From assembly GCA_021904315.1 (NCBI GenBank), contig CM038919.1, positions 4,898,001-4,962,000 of the forward strand: a DNA stretch of 64,000 bases, read 5' to 3'. The translations under genes and the position numbers were made by a program. Source of the stretch: Sphagnum magellanicum. Its lineage: Eukaryota; Streptophyta; Sphagnopsida; Sphagnales; Sphagnaceae. Positions 1-10,517 of this stretch are shown here, in pieces (the first letter of the stretch is position 1; each line of letters opens with the position of its first letter). Below the pieces are notes generated by a model. It was given only the letters and a program-made list of their open reading frames with translations. It ran no database searches and was not told the DNA's origin.

Positions 1-370
1 TGTTAGGTTGAGGATTGCGACTATTGCAATGCAACTAGCTGCAACCTAACTAACCCAAATTAACCTAAAACCTAATTCAATCCCTAACCTTAACTATCAC
101 CCAAACCCCAAAACTAAAATCAGACCTAACTTGATATTCATATTTAATATGTGACTGGATATCAGAAATCTTGATATCGGAGATGGTTTTTGAATATTAG
201 AAATCCAAAATATCAACCTGCATATCAATTGTGATATCCAGGCTGATATCCAAGGCCAATATGCAAGTTTTTCCGAATTTTGGCCAACACAAGTGTCAAT
301 GTGTAATCATCATTTTGGATTGTCAATGGTTATTCATCCTATACCAACTATTTATCACATAGAATTCAGA

Positions 371-485
371 CATCATATTTTTTTCCCCCATTTCATGCAC
401 AAGCAAAGTTTTGAACATCATATTTTTTTCCCCATATCATGCACAAGCAAAGTTTTGAACATCATAGTCTTGTTCCCATTTCATG
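371..485. repeat. 45-bp tandem repeat, about 2.5 copies
   Basis: The unit starts with CATCATATTTTTTTCCCC and ends with AGCAAAGTTTTGAA. It begins at 371, again at 416 and, diverged, near 460. The second copy is almost identical to the first. The short open frames across it simply follow the repeat and are not taken as genes. Confidence 0.85.
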
Positions 486-1689
486 TTCCATAGACCTTCA
501 ATTGGTTTTACAAGTTCTGGAGTTTATATATCCAGCAAAAGAAAACCAAAAAGAGAACCTTAAGATCCCTATCATAGGACTTTTGCAACAAAACCAATCA
601 CCAAGTCCATATAGAAAAAACACCCAAAATCTTATCTGGAATCAAAGACCACCCAAATGTCCACTTCCTCTTACAATACAATAAAGAACCCATTAAACCT
701 CCCATCTTAGGTCCCCAGAAAGAGGAACTGACAGGGGTGATGAAATACATGCAACAAAATTATGTTGTTCAGCTTGTTGGTTCTGGCCACAGGGAAGAGA
801 CTTGGCATCCATGTAGGATTTGGATACAAATTTCACTTGAACTGAGAACCAATCTGAGGGTGACAACTGGACACCCAGCTGTGTACACTCTAGGCTACTG
901 GTTTTGGTATTCGTTTTTCATTCAAATCGACCCATGTTACATGGTCCATCATTTACATTGGCACAATCTTTAGAGAATATCTTGAGATATTTTTCTCTTG
1001 AAGATATAGATGAATAAGGCAGAAATTCAATCAAGAATTGATCTTATTTCATTCTGGACTGTTGTGAGCAATTCAATAACAAGTGGCTCTAGAGGGGCTC
1101 CTTTGCCATGACAACTTTCAGAAATATGTGTTTTACCCTAAGATGTTTGTACACCTTCCACACCTCAAAACCATGAAGTGCATAGATCATAAGTTGCAGT
1201 GAGAGAGATTTGAGATGTTTAAGCTGAACAGTAAAGTCTTATCAGCAAAGTTCAATGTTCTTTGGCATAGGGATGTCCATGTTTAGATAGCATGACTGCA
1301 TAAAAGCTCTCCCCTCACAACATTTTCTACATGAGAATTGGCACCACCTCATTAGAAATGAACAATTAGAGAATGCATCGGACTCTGCTGACCAGAAGAG
1401 GGGCTGCATGACTACTATTGTTTGCTGTAGAATCTACACAATGGAGGTTTCTATCCTGAAAATTCTGCACGTGAAAACTAAAATACAAAGAAACATGTGT
1501 CCTAGCTGCTGGGTTCAATTTGTAAGTACAATTAGGTTCTGCCTTACCTGGGTTTCTGAATCAGTAGTGCAATGTTGAGATGTTGGTACAAATATTGCTA
1601 TGACTCCCAAGCTCCAAAGCTAACCACTCATGAATATTCAAACCTGCATTGAAATTGCAGAGAAATCTGTACAACACCAATTTGAAGAT

Positions 1690-1960
1690 AACATGACAAT
1701 GAGTGCAGTCATAACCTTGTGAGAGTCACAAAGTGTCAGATGTTCTTCACCTTCACTCATGAATAGCAGTGATGAACTGCCATGACTAACCACTGACTTC
1801 ATCAGCTTCCAACAGTGGGTGTAGGTAAGTACAAAACAATTTGCCCAAAGTATCAGGCATATCATGATATGAAATCTGCATCCTGAGTTTCAGTCACATT
1901 TCTGGAAACAATGGAAAGACTCAAATCATGATGTTGGCTAGGACTCAAGAGATATAGCTA
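1690..1960 (+). repeat. Dispersed ~265-bp repeat, copy 1
   Basis: Begins around GTGCAGTCATAACCTTGTGA and ends around GACTCAAGAGATATAGC. The same order of blocks recurs at about 40333-40594 and 46183-46457: 'cagtcataaccttg', 'tgaatagcagtga', 'actgacttcatcag', 'tctgcatcctgag', 'ggaaagactca', 'gatgttggctag'. No coding capacity or obvious terminal inverted repeat is seen, so a SINE or short non-autonomous element is possible but unproven. Confidence 0.75.
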
Positions 1961-2290
1961 TTCAAAAAGTCAATAGTTTCCACCTTCAAGCTGCAACAGG
2001 CTTGTGAGGGTAAACTTCATTTCATTTTAGCTTGTCTCAGTGCAAGCAAGCATCTAAGCAAGCAACCATGAAGAACAAAACACTTGCTTCAAGAGATCCT
2101 GGCTTATGTGGTGATCACCTCAATTTGAGATCAACAAAAGCAGGCAGTGCCATGATCAATCTCACAGTCCATTAGTAAAATATGCAGGATTGTGTATAGT
2201 GTCAGGTAAAGAACCTTGGGCAAGTTTTCCAGAAGCTCACCTGGATCGGATGAAAAATACTTTCACCAAGCACCATAGCAGTTGTAATTG

Positions 2291-3039
2291 CTATGCATGT
2301 TTGAAAAGCTTCATACTTAGCCAATGGAAGTATACTGCAACGAGGATAACTGGTCCTGTAAGCGGCACAACAAAACTATAGTACCTGCACATCCCTCCCT
2401 CGACATCACAGAGAGGAACAAACAATTCAAAACAACGACGTGCTTCATCCTCTCTAAAGAATCTGGGGAAAAAGAATAACAAGAATCTACACTGAGCTTT
2501 GAAGAGTCTTTAGGGTATCCACTCACTCCTTCACCGTCTCAGGAATGGAGCTTCGAATCATAATTGAGCATGTCAAGAGCAAGAATACACTTAGCTAATA
2601 AAGAATCAAGAACGAGAAAAACCCTTGTACTTAAGAATCAAGAAAGAGGAAAACCTTGTCCTCTCAAGGAGCACTGTAGATTTTTCTCTTTCTTGATTCT
2701 TTCTTGCTTTCTTGTCCTCTCCTTAACAAACTCCGAATCAAATCTCTGATCCAACCATCAATCTTTTAAAACCAACGGAATCTTGCAAACAATCCCGCCT
2801 GCAAATAAAAGCTTGGTTCTCGGATCAATTTACCAGTCACTGCGAATGGCATCCAGGATCGGCACTCCAGAAGGCGGCAGAAGCTTGGAAAGAAGAGTGG
2901 CGTAGAGAATGAAGCAGAATCCCAGAACGCCGATGCAAATGAGAGTAATCCCCCACCAAAGAAGAACCCGTGGGGGAGCTGCCGACCTTGGTGCAAGAGA
3001 AGGGAGACGAAACAGCGCTGTAGCCGGCCTTGCGTCCAT
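2291..3039 (-). CDS. PIGY: PIG-Y homologue, GPI-GlcNAc transferase subunit Y (2 exons, 99 aa)
   Basis: PIG-Y is a small ER membrane subunit of the complex that transfers GlcNAc to phosphatidylinositol, the first step of GPI-anchor synthesis. Exon 1 is 3039-2834 and exon 2 is 2384-2291. The donor is TG|GTAAATTG and the acceptor GATGTGCAG|GTAC; the split codon joins as TGG (Trp69). The protein has a basic N-terminus, a first hydrophobic segment (about residues 27-48, around GITLICIGVLGFCFILYA), the loop LLPPSGVPILDAIRSDW, then YYSFVVPLTGPVILV as second membrane segment, and the end HWLSMKLFKHA. The last part strongly resembles the conserved PIG-Y C-terminus (FYSLLLPITIP...KLFRHN in human, recalled). 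The stop is TAG. I chose the ATG at 3039 because the upstream in-frame part comes from a MITE. An ORF running into the intron on the exon 2 side is read as intron. Fold and family are confident; expression is not testable here. Confidence 0.85.
2385..2833 (-). other. Intron of the PIG-Y homologue
   Basis: This 449-nt intron runs from donor GTAAATTG to acceptor GTGCAG on the minus strand. It contains a purine/pyrimidine-rich, partly self-complementary stretch (about 2560-2710) with several AAGAATCAAGAA-type words and the opposite TTTCTTGATTCTTTCTTG, which could form a hairpin. Confidence 0.7.
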
Positions 3040-3119
3040 AGCTCGTTTCCTCAGGCTCTTGCTTCGCCCCGTCCCGGCCCCTGTAATACTCAATTCCGTT
3101 CCCGCGAAGAGTTTCCAAT

Positions 3120-3270
3120 AGTGTGTGCGGACACAGTGAACCTGTACCCACCAGCGCACCGTGAAGGATGGATGATAAGTGTTTCCGGATGGATAATACG
3201 TGGTCAGGAAACAGTTCTCTGTTGGGTTTTCAGTACCCGAGTTAACCATGGTACTTAGCTCAGTTGCTTT
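3120..3270 (+). mobile_element. MITE fragment (GTGAACC...family) in the 5' flank of PIG-Y
   Basis: The stretch beginning GGACACAGTGAACC at about 3130 and running through ACCCACCAGCGCACCGT, GGATGGATGATAAGT and TTAACCATGG to GCTCAGTTG matches one terminal half of the elements at about 50030-50374 and 62415-62761, with point differences. Only one end is present, so this is a solo arm. It lies 100-230 bp upstream of the PIG-Y ATG, where promoter or 5' UTR would be expected. Confidence 0.8.
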
Positions 3271-3288
3271 TTTTTAACTGCCTATTTA

Positions 3289-4001
3289 CAGTAAACCCCC
3301 TTTATAATCACGCCCATTTTACTCAGATTCTTGCTTATGTCACACTTTTTTCTTTTTTCTTTTTTGCTAACCATCCATTTTAGTAAGAAGCATCATTTTT
3401 TTTAATCATTATCACACTTGTTAGTAGCACAAAATATTTACAAAGCTTTGTTTTTTTTGGTTTTCCTAAATGTGACTATAATGGGGGAAATCTAGGGCAA
3501 ATATTAAAATTTTGTAAATTATAGTTCCCTTTGGCAATGTTAATGTCGATTTGTATTCAAGTTTGTGCAAACTAACAATAATGAATCTAGTTGAAGAGAA
3601 AAAAAAAACAACTTTTTAATGTACATAAGCAAAAGATATGAAAACTCACCAAGAAAACATAAAATCTTAATTTAAAAATTTTACTTGACAAAATGCACAA
3701 GCTAATAGTTAAGAAATTCAAACTCAATTTAAATTGTCACATTAAAACGAACAAAATTCACAATTTTTTCAAATTTAATAATGCATAGTAGATTTAAGAA
3801 TAACCCATGTAAGAAATTTAAACAATTGACACTTTTATTCTAACGTAACATAAGAAGGTTTTTTTGTAAAAAATTTTTTTTGCATGTAGTCACAATCTTG
3901 TAAGGGTTTGTATGGAATATGACTATAAATGTGTAAATCATAATTCGTTAGTGTCAGAAAAAAGTGGTCACCAAGGGCTTGTTTATAAAGGGGGTTTATT
4001 A
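3289..4001. mobile_element. Tigger/pogo-like MITE, about 713 bp
   Basis: The left end reads TA|CAGTAAACCCCCTTTATAATC. The right end read on the minus strand is TAATAAACCCCCTTTATAAAC, so about 20 bp of terminal inverted repeat is evident with a few transitions at the outermost bases. The CAGTA-AACC-C-TTATAA pattern is that of plant pogo-like (Lemi1/Emigrant) termini and resembles the ends of the larger element at 34529-36865. The interior is AT-rich with no coding capacity. A TA target duplication is clear only on the left; the right flank reads TG. Confidence 0.75.
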
Positions 4002-4299
4002 TGTCTTCAGATCACTGACCCAACCATTAGCCCAAGCCAAAAATGGTGACCAACAATTTTGGAAAGAGAAATTTCATGGAACCCAAGGGAAAGTTCAACA
4101 TACATTCATGATGTGCCTTTTTTTTCCTTTTGGGGTTGGGTTGTGGGGAGTATTTTTTGTCAAAATATGTGACCAATGTCTACCATTGCCATTAACCTAG
4201 GCTACTCTGGTGTTAAATAGTTATGGAAATCAAAGTTTCATCTAGCCCATGAATGTTTGTTTTTGGGGAGGGCCAAGGTGGTTTTTTGGTTGCTTGGGT

Positions 4300-5190
4300 C
4301 TTCCCATCTTTTCATTTTTACTTGTTTATGGTTGAAGACCTTGTTGAAAATCATGTGTTTTCTTAAAGTTTTTGCAAGAAATAAAGGCAAAAAGAAATTG
4401 AAGAAGGATGAAAAACTTTTGGAAGTTAGCATCACAATTAGTGCGGGGTGTTGTGACATTCCAACAAAGATGTTGGCTATTATGGAAAAGTTCATAGAAG
4501 ATAAATGTGTGTCAGGATTGTGTGTTTTGGAGAGAGGAGGAAGTCGTTCACTTGCAGATGGTGTGTAGGATTTATATTTCCAACGTTATAGCTTTGAGCA
4601 AATTGATCAAAAAAGCTTTAGGTTGGGATGACGTGATAATTGCTTCACCAGAACATCATGTGCATTGCAAACTATTGAAGGGAGTTTGCATGCACACATA
4701 CATTGGCATGATTGGATATTGTTTGAAAGACCAAGGGGAAGAACAATTTCAATTTTGTCATAGGAATGTTAGTTTTGAAGAAATGCAAGGAGTTGATGAA
4801 TATGTCAAGTATGGATCTTGTTTTTGTAAAAATAAAGTTTGTTTGACACATAGTAACATCATAGAGAAAGTTGCAACATTTTGCAAATACAACATGAAAA
4901 AGAAGATTGGTAGTATTTTTTTAGGTGTTCTTTTGGAGATGTTAAAGTCTAGATAGTCTTACCTAGCAACATCATGGGTTTTGCCATACAAAAATAATGA
5001 GATGGACTATTTAAGGTCACAATTTTTATGGAGATGCATGATGATGCCCCAAGTTGTGGAATTGAATGATGTTATAAAACAAAATTATGAACACACAAAC
5101 CCTGGTTTTAGGTTAAGAAAGATTGGAAAATCACAACTTGTTGAAAAGTTACAAGAAATTTGCAAGTTGCCATCTCTAAAATGTGAGTAA
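4300..5190 (+). pseudogene. HUH endonuclease Rep-like gene, decayed (Replitron-like mobile element)
   Basis: Two frames together give a Rep-fold order of motifs: a beta strand SITISAGCC with a helix after it, then CVLERGG (about 4521-4541), then after a frameshift VVHLQMV at the position of the HUH motif (about 4543-4563), and GYCLKD at 4714-4731, which fits a YxxK catalytic-tyrosine motif (Tyr at 4717, Lys at 4726). Downstream text (YVKYGSC, THSNI, a TAG at 4954-4956, ATSWVLPY) fits what I recall of a Rep-like protein family of plant transposons. The first histidine of HUH appears replaced by valine, and there is a frameshift near 4533-4545, so it cannot be active as read. No helicase domain is seen. 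Assignment to Replitrons specifically is inference; element ends were not found. Confidence 0.65.
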
Positions 5191-8050
5191 CAAAATCTTA
5201 CAAGGACATCTGATAGGTTTTCAAAAGATGTGTTCATCCCTATTCATACTATAGACTTATTTCCAAGTCATGTTTTTTGATATGTCCATAAATAAAACTT
5301 TATGTGTGCAATTTAACTTTTATAAATAAAAGTGTATTCTGAGCTGAACTTACATGCATGAATTTTGCATTCAACAAGTCATCCATATAATTTATATTTT
5401 AAATGTGCAATAACTTGAAGTGTATGTTTTGGGCATTGGGCCAATGAAAAAATTAAAAGGGGTGAAGAAAAAAAAATGTATAATAAATACTCCCAACTAA
5501 TTAATATGAATCAATATTCAATTTGTGAAAATTTTGAAAGATTAATGGAAATGGTATAAAACAACTTTAATTTTCAATGTTTAATAGCATTGGGTCATTT
5601 GTATGTAGACTCAAAGATTTATTTTTTAGGCTAATGGAATTGTTAAATTTGGTGGTCTCATTTAATTTTTTAATTTTTTATCTTGAGTGAATTGCCAATA
5701 CAATGTGTAATATTATAACACATTGACAACTTTGACATGTGTTTGTCAAATAATTAATTACTTTTAAATTTTCATTTCAGTAAATAAAATATATATTTGA
5801 AATTTCAATATTTCTTTTCATGATTTAAAATTTTGAATTTTTTTTTGAAATTTTAAAATATATATATAATTAGTATTGAATTACCAAGGTAGTAGAATAG
5901 TTATTTATAGATAAGGTTCTAGCACATTACTCAAGAGCACTTTGTTATTTGTTTTCAATTTTGTGAAGTAAGGAATTCAAATCATGGACAAGAGGACATA
6001 ACTAAACTTGGCTACAAGTTAGAGAGAAAAGTAGAAACATTTTGAAGTTTCGATAGTTTTTGGCCACATGCTACAACCTACAATCCAAATTTGGCAATTA
6101 AAAAAAAAATCTTCAAAATATGGCAACTTTAACATTTCAAAATGTTCGTCAACTAGTTTCAACACTTCACAATTTTGCCAACTCAAAATGTGTATGGTAA
6201 GGTCCTAGGGTGGGGACATTCCCTAAATATTTTGAGCCATCAAGTTGGACACTACAAAGTTTCTTAAAATGTTTTTTAAAAGTTTGAAAGTAGACAAGTG
6301 ACAAGGATAACAGGGTGGGAATGAAAACACCATCTAAACATTACAACAAGGGGGACCTTACTAGGATTTTATTTTAAAAAGGCCACATGATATATGAAGG
6401 ATAGGGACAATAGGTGGATGACAAGGGACATCAAGAAGGATGCTAAAGGTTGTTGAAATGGATGCCACCCATAGTTTTCTTTTCTTTTCTTTAGGTGATG
6501 AATAAGTGGTGAAAACTATGGGGTGGATTATGAAGGGCATTAAAGTGGACACCACCACAAAACATTTTTTTGAATGATTGATGAACAACAAGGATAACAT
6601 GGTTGTGGGGAAGGACAACAAGGTTGCTAGGATTAATGTTTTTTATTTTGGGAAAATTTAACATTTTTTTGAACCAAAAAGGGCCATTTGACCACCTAGG
6701 TTTATTTCAAACCATTAAATTGGGCCAAAATCGTTGACAATTGATGGCTTGTGATGCAACAAGAGCCATTTTGTTGATGAAAATTCAATCCATTGTAGCC
6801 ATTTTTGCAAAACCTTTTGGGCATTGGATGCTAAAACCCGATCATGATGTTGATCAATTCACATTAGCAATTGTGTCCATCACATTTGTGTTTTTTAGCA
6901 TTTGAATTTAGTTTTTGCTCGCCATTACTACCTTGTTGTGAAAGTATGTTGTTGTTAGTTTCTCTTTTGGATTTGTTGTCATTGTTGCCTTCATCTTCAC
7001 CAAACCTTTAGACTTGCAAACATGTTGCTTAAATGCCAAACATTTAGCTTTAGAAATGCCAATAGACATTCACAAATGAAGAGAAGTTCTAATGGACGAT
7101 TGTTGCTACCTTCAAGCTTGCTACTTTCAAGCTTCTTACAAATCCCATTGTTGTTTCCAAGCTTGTTACAAATTCCATTGTTGCCTTCAAGCTTATTGCA
7201 AATTTTGATTCCTAGCGGTGCCTTCAAGCTTGTTGCAAATCTTGGTGTTGTCATTGTCGTTGTCGAGCTTGTTGCAAATCTTGGTGCTATTATTGTTGCC
7301 TTCAAGCTTGCTACAAATCTTGTTGTTGCAAATTTTGGCGTGTTTTCAAGCTTGCTACAATGGATCCAATATTTAACAACCTCGAGGTATGATAATCCCA
7401 TCCCTCTTGAGATCATCATTATGCATAAAATTTGTGATCATGATTTTGAAGCATTATGAAATGCACTCTTGCATTTTAATGTATGTAATCTAAGGTTTTT
7501 GGTGTACATGAACTTTTGTGTTCTATTACAATACTTTGATGTTGCACTCTACTTTTAGTGTTTACTGTAAGTATTTTGATGTTGCACTTTGTTGTGTGCA
7601 TTTGAGTTGCTTTCAACTACATACAAGTTTCATTGCTTATAGGTGTTGTAACAATTTTTCTCCATAAGGCTCTAGTGTGCTTGTGATTAGGGTTGGTTTA
7701 GGGTTTAAATGTTGCATCAAGGATTTTGTGATTCAACTTTGGTTTGTGTGCATTTTGGACAATACTCCCATTGAAGGTTCCACTAAATTTCAACTATTGA
7801 AAGTTTTTTTTTCTAATAGTCCCTCGGATGTTGTTTGTTCTTCAAGTGATGTTTCAAATAATGATTTGTTTACATTTGCACCTCCAATAGATTTTGTGAA
7901 CATGCCTTTGGGTGAACAATTGTTGCAAGTGTCCAACACTATGCACAAAGGTAAAAGTCCATTCCATTTTTCAAAGGAATTCTAAGAGCTTCATCTTCTA
8001 GCATTGTTGTAGTTAATTCAATTCCAATTGTTATCTCATTCATATTTTTC
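5191..8050. other. AT-rich intergenic DNA
   Basis: No supported gene. There are low-complexity A/T runs at about 5450-5880. A region at 6290-6620 resembles the dispersed sequences near 11.75 and 17.5 kb. A HindIII-site minisatellite at about 7110-7370 is listed separately. The open frame at 7677-7985 lies just upstream of the hAT relic and may be its 5' part; its text SSSDVSNNDLFTFAPPID looks coding but is not identified. Confidence 0.55.
7105..7370. repeat. Degenerate minisatellite with AAGCTT in most units
   Basis: Units of roughly 30 bp share TTCAAGCTTGTTGCAAAT or close variants followed by TTG-rich spacers. About nine AAGCTT or near-AAGCTT words occur in 260 bp. Both strands stay open across it (plus strand repeats LLQIPLLPSS; minus strand repeats RFATSLKA and GICNKL), which is expected of a repeat whose unit is a multiple of three. 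It is not taken as a gene. Confidence 0.8.
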
Positions 8051-8059
8051 TTACCCAAA

Positions 8060-10225
8060 AAAATCGAAAGGAGTGGGAACTCAATTAGGTGTTTCAGGAT
8101 GTTTGGGCTATTAAGTTTCCATCGGCTAAAATAGTTATTGGTCCTAAAGGGAAGATGACCCATGTAAGTTGTAGAATTTGCAATGAGGTTGAAAAGAGAA
8201 AGAAATTATTGGTTCTTAAGTTTGATGGATTGTAAAAACATGTAGGTCGTTGGAAAACAATGTCTACACATCCAAGGGTGGTTGTTAGTCAATACTACAT
8301 AAGCAACACTAGCCAACATGTCAAGAATGAACGACACTATGCTGTTTTCGTGGGTGAATTTTTGTGGCTCAATAAGTTGCAAATGGAAACCCTATAGAGT
8401 GTAAAAGAAAATTCGTGCAATTTTTCACAATTTTTCATTTGTGGTGGCAAGGACGGTCTTTAACAAATTTTAAAGGTTGTAAGGAATTGTTTGATTTTTT
8501 AAAAGTGTCAAACAACCTTTGGAAGTATTCGATCGACTCAACTGGTTGGAGTGGTTAAAGTTATGTATGAATTTGTGATCTAGGCCATTCGTTTAACATT
8601 GTAAAAAGTTTGGTTTATTTTGTGTCTTGTGATGAAGTGACCAACATTGACAAAAAAATGTCAATTTTTGTCCAAATGTACATTGTGGGAGGGTGGAAAT
8701 GGCTCCCAATTCTTTCAACCTTGTAACAAGTTGTTGAAGGTTCCCATGCTAACAATTTGAAAAAGGTAATTACATAATTTTTGTTATTGTTTAGTGGTAT
8801 TTCAAAGTCTAACTTGGTTTTGAAGCTTGTATGTTTTGGACTGGATGGTGTGACGACATTCCAAGGTTAAAAGATTGGGGTTATAACAAAGTTGAAGGAA
8901 AAACATGCGCCTTTCCTATTAGGTGTGCACTGTGCTATGTATCGAACTAATTTAACTATGCTGACGTTGTTTTGATTATCCTTGGTTGCAAAGATTGAGG
9001 CACTCCTCCAATATGTTTACAACTATTATGCACAAAACCTTAAATGATCTTTGGAAATAACTAAATTAGCAAATTTTTTGGAGAAGAAGGTGCTAAAAAT
9101 ATTACACAATGTGAAGACAAATTGGATTTCAATGTTGTCTCCTACCAACACATTTTGGTAAAATATTAATCTTTAGTCATGCACATGTTTGATGAACAGA
9201 CATCGAACATAATAATAAAACGAAACCCATACCTTCTTTGTTATGTGGAAACCTTTATGGGTCTAAGCTATATTCTACCCTTGTTTGAATGTATGCAATA
9301 TTTGTCAAAGTTTGTTCAAGCTTGCGATGTATTCAATTGTGATTTTGTTGATGCAGTTAAAGCTTGTGAAAGAAATCTATATAAATTATATGTTAATCCA
9401 ATTACAAGCTATGGGCATGCCGATGGAGTTTTTCAAACATTCCTTGTAATTGTGCATTATTCATATGATCCCCTGCATATGGTTTGGATTTTTGAACCTA
9501 ATTTTGGTGTGGAATATGTAGGGTTTCAATTTTTTTCTTACACATACATGGTTCATAAGAAGGATGCATTAACTAGTTGTTTAAATTGTGTTTATAAATT
9601 AGATTGGGTGAATATAATTGAAGTTATGAAACAATAATGCAATGTTGCAACTATTGGTTTCATTTAAAAACTTGAGTAGCAATTCCTAGTTCAAGACATT
9701 ATGAATGCCATTAGTGTGATCTATCTTCAATTTTGGGTGCAACCTAGAGCTTATGGTTTAGCTTTCCATTTTGAAACACATTATCATTTTGGCAAGTAGA
9801 TTGGCTCAAAATAATTGATCATCTTGCCTTTGTTTGATGAAACATTATTGTTGTAGCATTCAACTTTTTCAAGCTTACTATGCTTGCCAATTGCCATGTT
9901 GCCATAATCCTCTTATAGTTTGTAAATCCTACACTAAAATATGGACCAACTTGGCCAACAATCAATTGCTTTCTCATTAGCTGTCTAAATGTTTAAAATT
10001 CATTAAGTTATCAATGGTCATGATTGTGGGCAATGTTGAAGATGAAAAATGTTTACCTAACACGAGGTTTATGAAAAGAAAGTTAAGGAATAGATTAACA
10101 ACCCGTTGGGATATGGTTGTCAAGATGTTTGTTCAAAAGTTTTTTACATTGAACATTTTCCCATTTGTTGCAACAATGAGTTTTTGGACTATTGCAAAAT
10201 CCTGCCATGGTGTAAAGGGATAGTT
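8060..10225 (+). pseudogene. hAT-like transposase relic (ZNF862/KIAA1586-like type)
   Basis: Successive fragments keep the order of a plant hAT-like protein. They are an N-terminal BED-type zinc-finger-like piece (CRICNEVEKRKKLLVLKFDG then KHVGR, 8170-8240); KLVCFGLDGVTTFQG with the second catalytic-type Asp and GVHCAMYRTNL (about 8820-8960); NVKTNWISML (about 9110-9140); a long intact stretch at 9179-9637 with LPLFECMQYLSKFVQACDVF; and a C-terminal dimerisation-type piece NVEDEKCLPNTRFMKRKLRN (10030-10090) followed by TLNIFPF. At least eight stops and several frameshifts separate these. Terminal inverted repeats and an 8-bp duplication were not located. Identity rests on recalled family text, not on a search. 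Confidence 0.75.
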
Positions 10226-10396
10226 CAAACAACCAAAAACCTTTAAACCATAAAACTTTATGTAATATGTTGTTCATGTGTTTTTGTTATGATGTTTGCA
10301 ATACTTGTTTCATTTCAATCAATTCTATTGATTTGGTTGGTATGAGCCTTGAGGTGTATGCAATATTTGTTTTATGCACAATTTGAACTTCATTGA

Positions 10397-10399
<3 letters not shown>

Positions 10400-10437
<38 letters not shown>
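10400..10437. repeat. (TA)n microsatellite
   Basis: Uninterrupted alternating TA of about 17-18 units directly after GTGTG. It is followed within 40 bases by a tRNA-like segment. Confidence 0.95.
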
Positions 10438-10440
<3 letters not shown>

Positions 10441-10467
10441 TTATTATTTTGTTTTTTTCCAAGAAAT

Positions 10468-10517
10468 ATCCTATCATAGTGGGTAAGGTCTTCAAGACCA
10501 AGGTTCAATTCCCATAG
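10468..10517 (+). repeat. tRNA-like fragment, possible SINE head
   Basis: The text ATCATAGTGGGTAAGG resembles an A box region, and GGTTCAATTCCCATAGG is a good B box (GWTCRANNC) with a T-arm-like pair. The spacing is close to that in a tRNA, but the acceptor arm does not fold, so this is not called a tRNA gene. A SINE or tRNA pseudogene is the likely reading. Confidence 0.4.

Larger units (their letters stand above)
1..2290. other. AT-rich intergenic DNA with short repeats, no gene recognised
   Basis: No open frame here resembles a known protein or carries usable splice signals. Visible structure includes a cluster of GATATC/ATATC words at about 125-265, a 45-bp tandem repeat at 371-485 and one copy of a dispersed ~265-bp repeat at about 1690-1960; the last two are listed separately. 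The first 110 bases are rich in CCTAA-like words but do not form a regular telomere array. Confidence 0.6.

Noticed and set aside
1..110. Telomere repeat at the window start
   Set aside because: CCTAA-like words are irregularly spaced and not in CCCTAAA units.
2291..2526. Longer PIG-Y second exon starting at the ATTCTTTAGAG site, adding a segment with DEARRCFELFVPL
   Set aside because: Joining there makes TGA at the exon junction, and the added segment has no counterpart in PIG-Y. The acceptor at 2385-2387 gives TGG and a family-like protein.
10468..10517. Functional tRNA gene
   Set aside because: The B box is good, but the acceptor stem does not pair and no anticodon arm is convincing.
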